Source: Arabidopsis thaliana (taxonomy: Eukaryota > Streptophyta > Magnoliopsida > Brassicales > Brassicaceae). From it: DNA of 64,000 bases. Position numbers and translations under genes: made by a program. The DNA lies in assembly GCF_000001735.4 (NCBI RefSeq), contig NC_003076.8, forward strand, positions 8,308,001-8,372,000, given 5' to 3'. The notes under the pieces are model-generated. The model was not told the origin of the DNA. It did no database searches and was given only the letters and a program-made list of their open reading frames with translations. This document shows, in pieces, positions 37,402 to 48,203 of the stretch (position 1 is its first letter; each line of letters opens with the position of its first letter).

Positions 37402-39776
37402 TTAGTTTAAATCAGAGTGGTGTAGCCTCACTGGCGTCTTTGACGGGCTTACCCTTCACACACATAGAGAAATGCAAATATTAATCCCACAGTGATCAGT
37501 ATACTTTTATGATCAACCTTAAGAGCACTCAAGTTGTTACATTTTTCTTCATAAATCGGTAATTAGATTTCTAATAAACTAAGAAATTGAACACAAAAAG
37601 GACAAATGAAGACCACAGAAACAAAAACAAAAAAATTCTTATTCGTGAGCTTACCTTATTGGGAGCTCTCCCAAGACAACACCACTGCAATTAAGAGCAG
37701 AAATTGCACTTTCTGCCTGAAACACACGTAAAAATAATCATTTCTCACTTTAATGTTTGTAATAAAGTTGATTAGGGCCTAATTTGCCTCATCAGGCCAA
37801 ACAAATATTCAATATATAGTGGATCATGCTCATTATTTCAGTGTGTATTTATGACGATCATACATATATGTTCCGAGAATGAGTACGACTTCAAATATTC
37901 ATCACATAAGTAAAATGAAAGATGATTTTTTTTTTAATCCAAAACTGATTATGTAAACTTAGTATTAAGATGATTTGATGTCAAAATCTTTATCACATGA
38001 TGTAACTTATCAAAGATTGAATAGCTAAGCTAGTCCTTGCTTATCAAGAATCAATACTATAATGAAAATTCATGTATGCAAACAGGGCAATAGAAAAATC
38101 ACCAGCTTAAATTCGACAAAAGCAATGCGGGTTTGGTGGTAAAAGTCTCCAAGCAACCTCAGATGGTGAACCTAAAACGAAATGAAAAGATGGTGTAAAA
38201 TGAGAAAACACAACATCTTTATAAGTGTATAAACAATCAGCGACAGTCAAAAACCAAATCTATACCTCCCCACAAACTGTTTTAAAGAAATTTTCCAACT
38301 CCATCTTAGTGACCTGCAATTAAAAACCAAAAAATAAAATTGGTAAAATTTAAATTTCACCAATGTCTAACAAATGACATAATAAAGCTACCTCCTTGTC
38401 AATGTTGGTACAATAAACAGTCTTTCCACACTTCTCTAGCTCGTCCTTGGACTGAAGGAAGAAAACAACGTTATGCATATACCACATTATTGATAAGAAC
38501 AAGATTGATTCAAAATTATCTAGTCAAGCCTAGCTAAGATTGGTTTAGACATGATTATCTCAACTTACTTGTGGAAGGAAAGACGGGTTAACAGGCGCAA
38601 TAGCTGTTTTGGACATAAAAACCCTAATAGGATGAGAACCAAACATAGTACCGGATTTTCGTAAAGCAGACCTAGCTCCCTCTGAGACATCACTTCACTG
38701 ATTAATAAAAAAACAGCAAGAACATCTCAACTCATAAGAAAATTGGCGCATAATTGAGTACCTGCATCGGTGAACTCAATGAAGGCGAAACGAAGAATGG
38801 ACTTATAGTCACCGCACATACGGCAATCAACAACCTTTAACCCAAAAAAAAATGGCAAGAAAACTTATGAGAAATGAGTTTGCATAAAATCAAAACGAAG
38901 ATCATTAAGTAAGTACCTGGCCACAAGAAAGAAAGAGACTTGCAAGCTGCTCCTCAGTAACCTACAAAAAGAACAAGAGGGTTTTTGTTATGTATATATG
39001 ATTAGATTCTTTATGAAAACGTGTTTTCTTGAGACAATATTTCTCTGTTTTGTACTTGGTTATCGATGTCTGAGACATATACAGTTCTCTTGATCATATC
39101 TTCATTCTGAACCAAGTTTGTTTTTTTGGTTATCCATGGCCTCCCTTTGCCAAAGTTCCTTCTCTGTGTTAATTGACAAGACTTAGAGAGCAAGCACAAA
39201 GAAGAATTACAATCATATTTTTCAATAAGCAAATTGAAAAGCTGATCCTAACATGACAATCTATCACCATCTAAACCTCGAAATGGCGAAAAATGTGTGT
39301 TATGTTAACAAATTGATTAAATTCCTCAACACCAAGACATCTAAAATGAAAAATATATGCAAAAAGAGTCATAACCATTTAGAGCAGATATTTCATGAAC
39401 ACATAACATAGTTCACAGAAAATAGTATAGATGAAATATATACCATTGTAGCAAACTGGCCAATAAGAAAAATAGTTTGCTTTGGAAAATGGTTAGTAAA
39501 CCAGAATCTATTTCCCCAAAACTCAGAGTGGTGGGTTTGAGCCAGAAAAGAAGGGACAAATTCCTTAGCCATCGGATTCAAATGACTTATCTCACTCTTG
39601 AGATTCACTTCACTGGTTCTTTGGATCAATTCGTTTGTTAGAACAGAGGATTTGGATTTAGGTGTCTGATCATCAGAACATGATGGTTTTGTCTCTACTA
39701 ATGAAGTAGTGTTGTTGTCTATATTCTGATTATTAGAAGAGTCCACCTTCACACCAACATTTTCCGCGACAGCCAT
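37402..39776 (-). CDS. CID13: CID-type protein with PAM2 motif and two RRMs
   Basis: Ten exons: 39444-39776, 39056-39163, 38917-38961, 38762-38834, 38569-38681, 38392-38451, 38266-38313, 38103-38171, 37655-37716 and 37402-37453, giving 320 aa. ATG 39776 is used (MAVAENVGV). The N-terminal half holds the PAM2 motif LNPMAKEFVPSFL, which binds the MLLE domain of poly(A)-binding protein. A basic segment (RRNFGKGRPWITKK) is followed by RRM1 (RTVYVSDIDNQVTEEQL... LRFAFIEFTD) and RRM2 (KTVYCTNIDKEVTKMELENFF... TRIAFVEFK), then a tail ending in HHSDLN. This order is that of plant CTC-interacting-domain proteins CID8-13. A role in mRNA metabolism through PABP is inferred. Confidence 0.9.
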
Positions 39777-40779
39777 GATCAAACCAAAAGATCAATGAAT
39801 CTTTAGATGTTGGTAATAAAATATAAAAAAACAACTCATGCACTGGAGAAAGGTTAGAGGATTTAAGGAGATGATTAAAATAGAGGAAAAATTATTATGC
39901 TCTTTATAGCTAAAACAATTAGATTTTCTAGTCAAGATTTTTATTTCATTTTTTTTTGACATTAGTCAAGAAAATAAGCAAATACAATAAATTATAATTA
40001 TTTAAATTTTCTTTGTGTCAGCACAATTTCTGCATTTTTTTCTTACTACATATAAAGTTATTATTACATTAATAGGATTCTGTTTATTTTTTTAATTATC
40101 TCTATCTTATTTATCTAGTTTTGGTAAGAGAGAAAAAAAAAATCGAACCGGTTAATCAATTCAATACCGGTCGGCCAAGTGTCTCTCAGAATTTGACCCC
40201 AATTCGATCCGATATTCTGAAAACGACAACGTTAGCATTTCGCCATTTAGAACAGGAAATAGTTTCCGTGCAAAAGCTTCGGTGGCTCTTCTCCCACCGC
40301 CGTATGTTCTTCCAGCGCTCCGGACCGCCGTCTGGTCTGACTTTAATTTGAGATCTATTCCGATCCCTAACAGCTACTTCTGGTATACTATCGTTCTCTC
40401 TCTCTAACACCTCTGCGTATTTGGATCGTATTGACTAGAGTCTTCCCATTATACTTGCATCGTTCTCTCTTCCATGGTTTCGAACTTGTTTAAGCTTATA
40501 GTCTTCAATACCTTCTAACTATCTAAAAGGTTTCGTGTTTCAATTTGCTTCTGGTGCGATTTGCTCAGTGTTTTCTTTCTCTACCGGAATCAGCTCTAGA
40601 CAAATTGTTTGCTATGTTATTGTATTCACTGGGATTTTGGATAGTCCCAGTGAAAATCTTTCAATCTTGTTCGTGTTACATTTTCTGATTTATGAGAGGA
40701 ATAAAAGTCTACCACTTTAGGTAATAACTTATCTCTTTTGATTCTTGTATCACAGCAAGTTTCAACTTGGAAAGAAACA
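39777..40779. other. Divergent promoter region of CID13 and the TFIIIC5 gene
   Basis: About 1 kb separates two oppositely oriented genes. From about 40120 the sequence is less AT-rich and likely TFIIIC5 5' UTR. A TTGTATCACAG acceptor just before 40756 indicates a 5' UTR intron ending 24 bp before the ATG. Confidence 0.45.
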
Positions 40780-43700
40780 ATGGGAATCATTGAAAACGGA
40801 ACTATCTCGGGTAACTTGCCTAGCAAGGAGGCGTTTGTGGTTCACTATCCTGGCTATCCATCATCTATTTCCCGAGCCGTGGAGACTCTCGGGGGAATCC
40901 AAGGAATCACAACCGTAAAGCCTTTTCCTAAGACTCTTGTTTCTTTGCCTGCTAGTTATTACTAGGAATCCCTGATTTGTATGCTGATTATCCATATAGC
41001 TCTTTTGTAGCGTTGTTTGGGTTTCTTTTGCTTGATGCATTCCATGATTTAGCAAATTGGTCACATTTCTAAAATGTTCGACAAGTAAAACATAAACTTG
41101 ATTAGTAGCAAACTTGTACACAAGGGTTGGACGGTTTAATCACTTTGAAAGTTTTTTTTTCGTAGGCAAGAGAATCAACGTCAAACAAGCTTGAGCTGCA
41201 TTTCCGCCCTGAAGACCCTTCTGCACATCCTGCCTATGGAGAACGACGTCATTGTAATGGTTTTCTGTTAAAAATTTCGAAGGAGGATGTTAAGAAAGAT
41301 TCTCTGCCTGAAAGTCAACCTGTTATTTCCACTAGCGATGCATGCTTACCAGAAGTGCGCCCAGCTCTATGTGCTGATATTGTAGCTCGTGTGTCTGAAT
41401 CGTATTGCTTTGATGGTAAGAATATTTCTCTCCAATTTCTGGGGTCTTGTCTTATACAGTGAGCCTTGGCTTAAAATGATACTTATTCATGTGGGTATTG
41501 CGAAGGCATGGTCGACTACCAGCATGTAATTCCTATTCACGCTGATATTGCACAGCAGAAGAAGAGAAAATGGATGGAGGTGAAGTCGCTTGCAGGTGTT
41601 TGTCTCCATTCATTTGGTTTTCATTATATTGCAAATCTTTAGCTGTAATAACATAAATTAAAATGAATCCTCTCGAGTATCATGCAGGAAAAAATGATCT
41701 AATGGACATGGCTGATGAAGATGTAATGATGTTATTGCCACAGTTCTTTTCACCCAAAGATAGGCCAGACAACCTGGTGTAAGATTAAACTTTCTTATTT
41801 TTCCCCTACAAAACAACCTATAACTAAGAATGAAGGAGAACATAGTTGATTATAATTTTAGAAGTTCTATTGTTAATTCTACTTTCGTTGTTTGATTCAC
41901 AGGCTGAGACTTCCAGTAACATCAAGCCCAAAAAAGAAAGATGAGGAACTAACTCAGAATCTTTATGAGGTAAAAACAAGAAATGAAACCATTTGACGTT
42001 TCTGGATAAACTTAAATCAGACTGTTGGAAAAAATTGACTCAAACATATAATCTACTGATATGGCAAGCTTTTTTCTTTTTCTGTAACTAGTAAAATGGA
42101 ATTCTTAATTACTGCAAGTCTGTAACGGTAAGGTTTGAGACTTGAAAGAGGTGGATTCTGCTTAGGTTTTCTTACAGGAATGTCGGTAGTTTGCAAATGT
42201 TTTTTCTAAAGCCTGTAGTTGCAGAGTTAATGATTCTGAAGCATGTAAAAGCTCGCAGTTCACACTTTTAAAACATTGAGGGAACTGCTGTTCTGTTTAT
42301 TTATATTGATAGTTAAAGATTCCATGACAGTTTACTTGTGGTTGTTACTTCTCCATTTGCTAATTGATCTACTGATGATGCAGATAGATATTGGCCCAGT
42401 ATTTGCAATTGATTTTAGTGTCAAAGATATCCTTTTCTCCGTTTTACTAATCTTCCAAATCTTATTATTGCTGAGTATGAAGCCATGTTTGTTTGATGAT
42501 TTTTGTCATTTTGGATATCTTTGATCAGTCCTTAGCATTCATACAGATCCCAAAGATATTAAAATGGGAAGACTATATCGTTCCCACCTCCAACCAATGG
42601 AAATGGCAGGTAGCAGTGTCTGCATTGTTTGAAGAGCGACCTGTGTGGACAAGAGATTCCATAGTCCAACGACTACTCGATAAAGGTCTTACATGCACAC
42701 ATCATATGTTAAACAGGTGAACAAATTTTATGCATTTCTTATGTGTATTATTACTGCAATAACCAACTTTCTGGAGTTTTCTCTGCAGGTTTCTTCTTAG
42801 GGCTGCATATTATTTCTCGGGTGGTCCATTTCTTAGGTTCTGGATTAAAAGAGGCTATGATCCACGGAAAGATCCTGAATCTCGTGTGTGAGTTCTATCT
42901 CTTTAAGTTTATTCATATTACAAATGCATGGTCTATGACACGGTAATGTAGAATTGTCATTTGTACACCTCAAAATAGAACAGAAATAGGCCGGTTTTAC
43001 ACCTCTGAACTTCCTCGTCTTCTGCAAAGTGTTTCGAGAATGATACATATTCTACTTGGCTCATTTGAGAGCGTATTTATCTTCCAATGCAGAAAGTGTT
43101 GGTGCTGACATTATCCGGGTTTTGGAAACTTGCTTGACATGAAATTTTCTTCTGTAGTTCATATTTTCCTGCATCCAGACTGCAGCTGTATGTCAAACCT
43201 CTTCACCTCTAACCTTTTTTATATTTTGTTTTTTTCAGATTCCAGAGAATGGAATTCAGGGTTCCACCTGAATTAAAGGGTTATTGTGATTCCAATGCAA
43301 CTAACAAGTAAGATTTTCCATTTTTCCTTGTAAACTCAAGATATTTTTCTACTCAAGATTCTCAATTTGTAATATATATGGACAGATAAACATATATCAT
43401 GATAACATTTTCTTTGCAAGTATTGATTTGTGGTCAATTGTATGAGAACATTATAATTTTTAAAACAATGCGAAGTGTGTCTGAATTCTCTAGAAACGTG
43501 TCATTTTCCGATTTTCAGTCACTTTCCGAGGATAGCAACCTAAATGTTCTCTTTTAACAGTTTCAAGATAGTTTCTCAGGGAACATATATATGAATTTAC
43601 ATGGAGAAATTGCAAATAAAACATTGGATATATGTTTGAAGAAACGGTCCAATTATAAAGGTGATGTTTTCTTTCTTTCTTATTTGTGACAGGTCAAAGC

Positions 43701-45130
43701 CAAGCTGGGATGACATTTGTGCGTTTAAAGTATTTCCTTTCAAATGCCAAACATTTCTACAGTTATTTGAACTTGACGATGAGTACATTCAACAAGAGAT
43801 AAGAAAGCCTCCCAAGCAGACTACTTGTAATGTGAGTTATCAGCTAAAGCTTTTGTTAATGAAGTAGATTCCAAAAAAATTAGAGTCTTGCTTATTACAG
43901 ATCAAACCTATACATGCACTTGCAAAAAATACCACTACCAAAACACTGCGTCATCAATCACACACAAATGATATATTGAGTGGAAAATTGTTTTATGTGA
44001 GGTCTTGGTTATCTGTACTGATTTGTTTTTGTTGCTAGTATAAAACAGGATGGTTCTCTGAAGCGCTGCTTGACAATTTGAGACTCCGTGTAGCTGTGAG
44101 GTTTGTATCTGTGTTTCCTGAGCCAGGTTTCGAAGACGTTTTTAAATCTATTCAAGAAGAGTTTGAGAGGTCTGAAAAGACACGTATTCAGAAAGATGCA
44201 CTGCAACCAAGTCAACGGAATCACCAGGAAACAACTAAAGGTAAGATAGACAAAGCAATTTCAGTTCTTTTCATCTTTACATGTTAGGCAGCCTAGTTAG
44301 TGATTGTTGACATGCATGGAGCCAAGTGCTTCTTTTTCAAATCTCAATGGTCTCAAAATTGTGTTAAAGCATGGTGAACTTGACTGGAGTTAATTTGTTG
44401 GACATATTGTACGACGAATTTGTAAGTAAATATATAAGGGTGCACAATCACATGTGCCAGCCAAAATCGAATGAGGCAGGCATTTTATATTGTCATACAT
44501 CTCATGCTCTGCTTATTATCATTTGTCATCAAACACATTCTCCTTAAAAGAAGTATGGATTAACAGTTGTTGGTGTAAAATTATCCGCAGATATGAAAAA
44601 GTGTAAAAACACAAACAAGGAGAAAGATGATGATGTTAATGCGGATGAGGATTCTGAAGACTTGGATGATGAATACGAGGAGGTAACCATGCTTACAAAC
44701 TACTTCTTGTTTACTTCACCCATTAGTTTTCCCGAAAGGCTTGTTCATCGTTTCTCTGTTAATCTAATGTGTTGTGTTGCAGGCTGCAAATGATGATGAC
44801 ATATCAATAAGTTCTCATGGATGTATCCTTCAAAGCATAAACTTTCATAACATAAGCACCAATTAGTCATTAGTACATGCAGATTCTAGGGGATTAGGAG
44901 AGAATTTAGAGCTTGATCTGGTTTGGTTTAAAGTTTTTCTTAAACAATGATAAGATGGTGACATGGAGAACAACTCCAGAACCTATCTGCAAGGTTTGTT
45001 CAATAGGTTTCCAAGCAGCGCATCAGCTTTGTATGGTAGTGCCAATGATGATAATGATAGCGATGGAGAGTATCCGATTTACGAGCAAGAATCCAACGCT
45101 CTCGACGATGACGAGGAGGATGATGAGTGA
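40780..45130 (+). CDS. Transcription factor IIIC subunit 5
   Basis: Fourteen exons: 40780-40914, 41166-41415, 41506-41595, 41688-41778, 41903-41969, 42384-42426, 42545-42716, 42789-42887, 43239-43307, 43693-43831, 44039-44240, 44591-44682, 44783-44822 and 44955-45130, giving 554 aa with every junction in frame. The N-terminal domain includes FVVHYPGYPSSISRAVETLGG and LHFRPEDPSAHPAYGER. The middle has KEIPKILKWEDYIVP, FEERPVWTRDSI and RAAYYFSGGPFLRFWIKRGYDPRKDP. The acidic C-terminus contains YLQGLFNRFPSS. These are hallmarks of the TFIIIC tau95/TFIIIC63 family, which binds the A-box region of tRNA genes for RNA polymerase III. Two introns (42427-42544 and 44823-44954) have U12-type signals. 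Confidence 0.9.
42427..42544 (+). other. U12-type AT-AC intron in the TFIIIC5 gene
   Basis: The exon ends GTCAAAG and the intron begins ATATCCTT, the exact U12 donor consensus. It contains TCCTTAGC close to its 3' end, with the presumed branch A 11 nt before the junction, and ends AC. Splicing here gives VKEIPKILKWEDYI, preserving the family sequence. No GT donor is available at this point. Confidence 0.85.
44823..44954 (+). other. U12-type GT-AG intron in the TFIIIC5 gene
   Basis: The donor is GTATCCTT, the exact U12 GT-class consensus. The 3' end has TTTTTCTTAAAC about 12 nt before a terminal AG and lacks the usual pyrimidine tract just before it. Splicing restores SSHGYGDMENNSRTYLQGLF in frame. 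Confidence 0.78.
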
Positions 45131-45207
45131 AGAAGTTTGAATATAACGTGTATTTACATTGTAAATACGAAACTCGGTGTGTGTAGCTAAATGTAAAGAG
45201 ACTAGAT

Positions 45208-46650
45208 TTTAACCCCCGTATACCGCGGGACGATTTATTTTTTAAAAGTAATATAAATTAAAACTTGCAAATTTTATTTTTATAAAATATTTATATTTTG
45301 CAATTTATAATTGTTATTAAGTAACGCTATACCACGAATCCATGAGACAATTGTTAAAAAAATTGAAGTTTTAACCCTTATTAAAACAACATATTAACAA
45401 TATTTTCAAATTTTATAAATATTGATTCAAATACATCCACCATATAACCCAATTCCAAAATAAAACCCGTTTTGTAATTTCTTCACCCATCCCGTGATTT
45501 TTTTTTAAAGTAGTAATTTTTAAAATTTTAGAATTATTAATTATATATATAAATTTTGCAAATTGTATCATTGTTTAATACATTTAATACATGTATATTT
45601 TATAGTTTAATTTTATATATAGTAACATTATACATACAAACATATCATTTTTGGTTTTATATAATCTTTTTTTAAATTATGATGATTTGATATGTTTAGT
45701 ATTAGTGGTCTTAAAAAAATAATAAATTAAAGATTTAATCCGTATTGAAACGGTTAATTAATTATATTTTAATTTTTTATTAATGTTGATTCAAAAACCC
45801 GTCTCTCCAAATTCGTCTTGCCAAAAAGCCATTTATTTTATTAATATTAATTTTATTTATGATATGACTCTAAATTATAATCTAAACATTTTAGCTAATA
45901 ACATAGGAGTGCACCATATTTATTTAATAGGGAAATGTATCATATGACCCGAATGCACTTTTACCCAAATCCACCAAAAAGGTCTTGCAAAAATACTATA
46001 GAGATAAGAAACGATAGTTAGTTTTGATAGGTATAAGATTAGCAAATATATTAGTTAGCTTAAATTAGTTAAAGAATACAAATTGAAAAGGTATATTACA
46101 CTTTATTCGAATATAGTATCAAAATTTATGTAACACAGAGATTTGATAAATTTTTAATTGTTGAATACTTTTTTTTTTGCTAATTTTTATGTAATTAAGA
46201 TTTAATTGATTTCGTATATAAAATATGAAATTATTTTACGAACTTATTTGTTTATAATTTGGTAACAGATAGATATTTGAATATTCAGTATATTTTGCTT
46301 CAGATTAGGAAATCTTTGATGACCCGTCTTTAGATCCAATAAGCCCTATAATTAAGAGATGAATATTGTCGTTAAATGATTTTGGTAACCTTAATGACGT
46401 CATAAAAGGATTTTGTTTTTGATTAAATTTTTCTAATGGCATTGTTATGTAATTAATTATAAAAGTTAAGGTTATATATAAAATATACTTTCCAAATAAT
46501 ATAGTAGGATTAGGTAACGGTTAATTGTAATTTCAAACGTGAGATTCATTGTGCAAATTAAAGAGAATCTAGTAAAAAATAAAACTAAAGGGTAAAAAGT
46601 TAAATTATAAAAAGATAAGATCCATTGTGCAATTAAAGAGAATCTAGTTA
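45208..46650. mobile_element. Helitron-like (ATREP-type) remnant with duplicated 3' end
   Basis: The segment opens with ACTAGATTTTAACCCCCGT followed by a GC-rich stretch (TACCGCGGG), similar to Arabidopsis Helitron 5' termini. It is very AT-rich internally and has no ORF. Its right side ends AAAGAGAATCTAG followed by T, consistent with a CTRR terminus inserted next to T. This end is present twice, at about 46541-46573 and 46617-46649, with a shared preceding ATTGTGCAA. The expected TC start is not visible and no clear 3' hairpin was found, so the assignment is tentative. Confidence 0.42.
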
Positions 46651-46814
46651 TTAAAGATTAGATATGCGAATAATCGTCGTCACAATCTCTTCCTCATATT
46701 TATTTCTCTGGTCTTATTTATTTATTAATAGGCCTCTCTGAATCTTCTTCGGTACGAGTATGAGCCACGATAGAGAGTTGGTTTCGATCGTTAGGGGTAT
46801 TTTGGTCAATTGAC

Positions 46815-47717
46815 ATGTTCGTTGGCCCATCTCCGCCGCACACACCACTCGTTAACCGCCGTAACATCAACAACCACCGGCCTCGTAACGCAACCGTCAC
46901 CTCCGCTTTACCTGATATTTTCCTCGCGGCGGTCTCTCTCCTTTTCCTCTGGTCATCTCCTAAACCTCTAGTCTCTCTTCCTCCGAACAGATTCTCTTTC
47001 CCTCTAAATCCTCGCCGTCGATCCATCACCGCCATGTCTCGCCGATCTCCTCCTCCTCCTCCTCCTACTCAACGCTTCGCTAATCCTCAATCTCTCTCCG
47101 ATTGGCTCGAATCGCGATTACCTTCCGATTCATTCGCCGCTTGGGGAGTCAAACCGGGAACCAAAAACGTTCATAACCTCTGGCTAGAACTCTCCGACGG
47201 CGAAACTTCTCTCGCCGATTCAACTCCTCCAGTACGCACCGTCAACGTCGTCACCGTTCGAGTAATCGGAAAAAACGGACGAATCCTAGTGGAAGCTCAT
47301 CAGGAATTATCCGATGGGAGTATTCGTGAAAGATTTCGTCCTTTATCAGAGAAAATGAAGCCTGAAGAATCTCCCGACGAAGCAGTTTTTCGCGCCATAA
47401 AAGAAGAGCTCGGATCTATCTTCAATGGCGATGGTGATAACATTGGACAGAGAATTAAGATTCTTCCCGGAACTTATAACAGAAGAGTTGAAGAAAGGAA
47501 CTCGCTATCGTATCCAGGATTACCGGCGCGTTACGCTCTTCACTCTGTGAATGCAACGGTGGAGGGATTACCGGAGCAAGATTTCTGTACGGAGGAAAAA
47601 GAGTACGAGGGAGGAGACTCGACGAAAGATTCGGTTGAAACACTCGCCGCTGGGAATGCTGTAACTGTGAAACGACATTACTGGAAATGGGTTAGTCCTG
47701 ATTCGATTCGATCTTAA
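46815..47717 (+). CDS. Protein with degenerate Nudix-like box and N-terminal hydrophobic segment
   Basis: A single exon encodes 300 aa from ATG 46815. An internal Met (residue 74, MSRRSPPPPPP, at 47034) is an alternative start. The N-terminal ~70 residues are basic with a hydrophobic stretch (IFLAAVSLLFLW), possibly a membrane anchor or organelle signal. A Pro run and a ~210-residue domain follow. The segment KPEESPDEAVFRAIKEELGS (about 180-200) aligns with the Nudix box pattern Gx5Ex7REUxEExGU. The first Gly is replaced and RE is RA, while the EE pair and following Gly remain. Flanking VVTVRVIGKNGRILVEAHQEL and PGTYNRRVEERNSLSYPGLPARYALHSV fit a Nudix-fold beta sheet. Catalytic activity is doubtful. 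I see no RING-type cysteine pattern. Confidence 0.7.
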   Translation: MFVGPSPPHTPLVNRRNINNHRPRNATVTSALPDIFLAAVSLLFLWSSPKPLVSLPPNRFSFPLNPRRRSITAMSRRSPPPPPPTQRFANPQSLSDWLESRLPSDSFAAWGVKPGTKNVHNLWLELSDGETSLADSTPPVRTVNVVTVRVIGKNGRILVEAHQELSDGSIRERFRPLSEKMKPEESPDEAVFRAIKEELGSIFNGDGDNIGQRIKILPGTYNRRVEERNSLSYPGLPARYALHSVNATVEGLPEQDFCTEEKEYEGGDSTKDSVETLAAGNAVTVKRHYWKWVSPDSIRS

Positions 47718-48203
47718 AAAAAATCTCAAAACAAAGCTTTTCACAAATTTTATCAATCTTGCTTTTGATACATGAATAATCAGAGAGCCATGTAGAGATA
47801 CATATACACATTTATATATGTTCATAATCATCTTCTTCGTTTGGCTATTTTTGTGTTAGTGGATACTATTCTCCAGAAGTTTTGATCTCACTATAGCTTA
47901 TCTTCTTCGAGTTCATTGTTTTGTGCTGAAATTTGTTTAGCTGAGATTTTGTCAATCTTTCTAATTCGTCTTGCAAGTTACAGAAACGTAATCCAAATGT
48001 ATGTAGTTACAGATCTAACGTAGATTCTAACTAAAACTCAACAACAAGCTCGAAAGATGTGTATGTACACACAAATGTGTCACCAAATCTAACGTATGTG
48101 GAATTAGTTGTACAAAGAACAGCTCCTGCATCGGAGAAAACAAAATTCCTCTAGTTGATGATACAAAATTGAACTGTATATAATATATCAATTTGTTGGA
48201 TCA
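47718..48203. other. Convergent 3' flanks of the Nudix-like gene and PRR5
   Basis: These 486 bp hold the two 3' UTRs. No other feature was seen. Confidence 0.55.

Noticed and set aside
42528-42716. Using CAG at 42526-42528 as an ordinary acceptor for the TFIIIC5 intron
   Set aside because: No GT donor exists at the end of the preceding exon, and the added residues (SLAFIQ) interrupt the conserved segment. The AT-AC reading fits better.
46718-47035. Minus-strand open frame overlapping the start of the Nudix-like gene
   Set aside because: It is an antisense shadow of a GC-richer exon with no recognisable domain.
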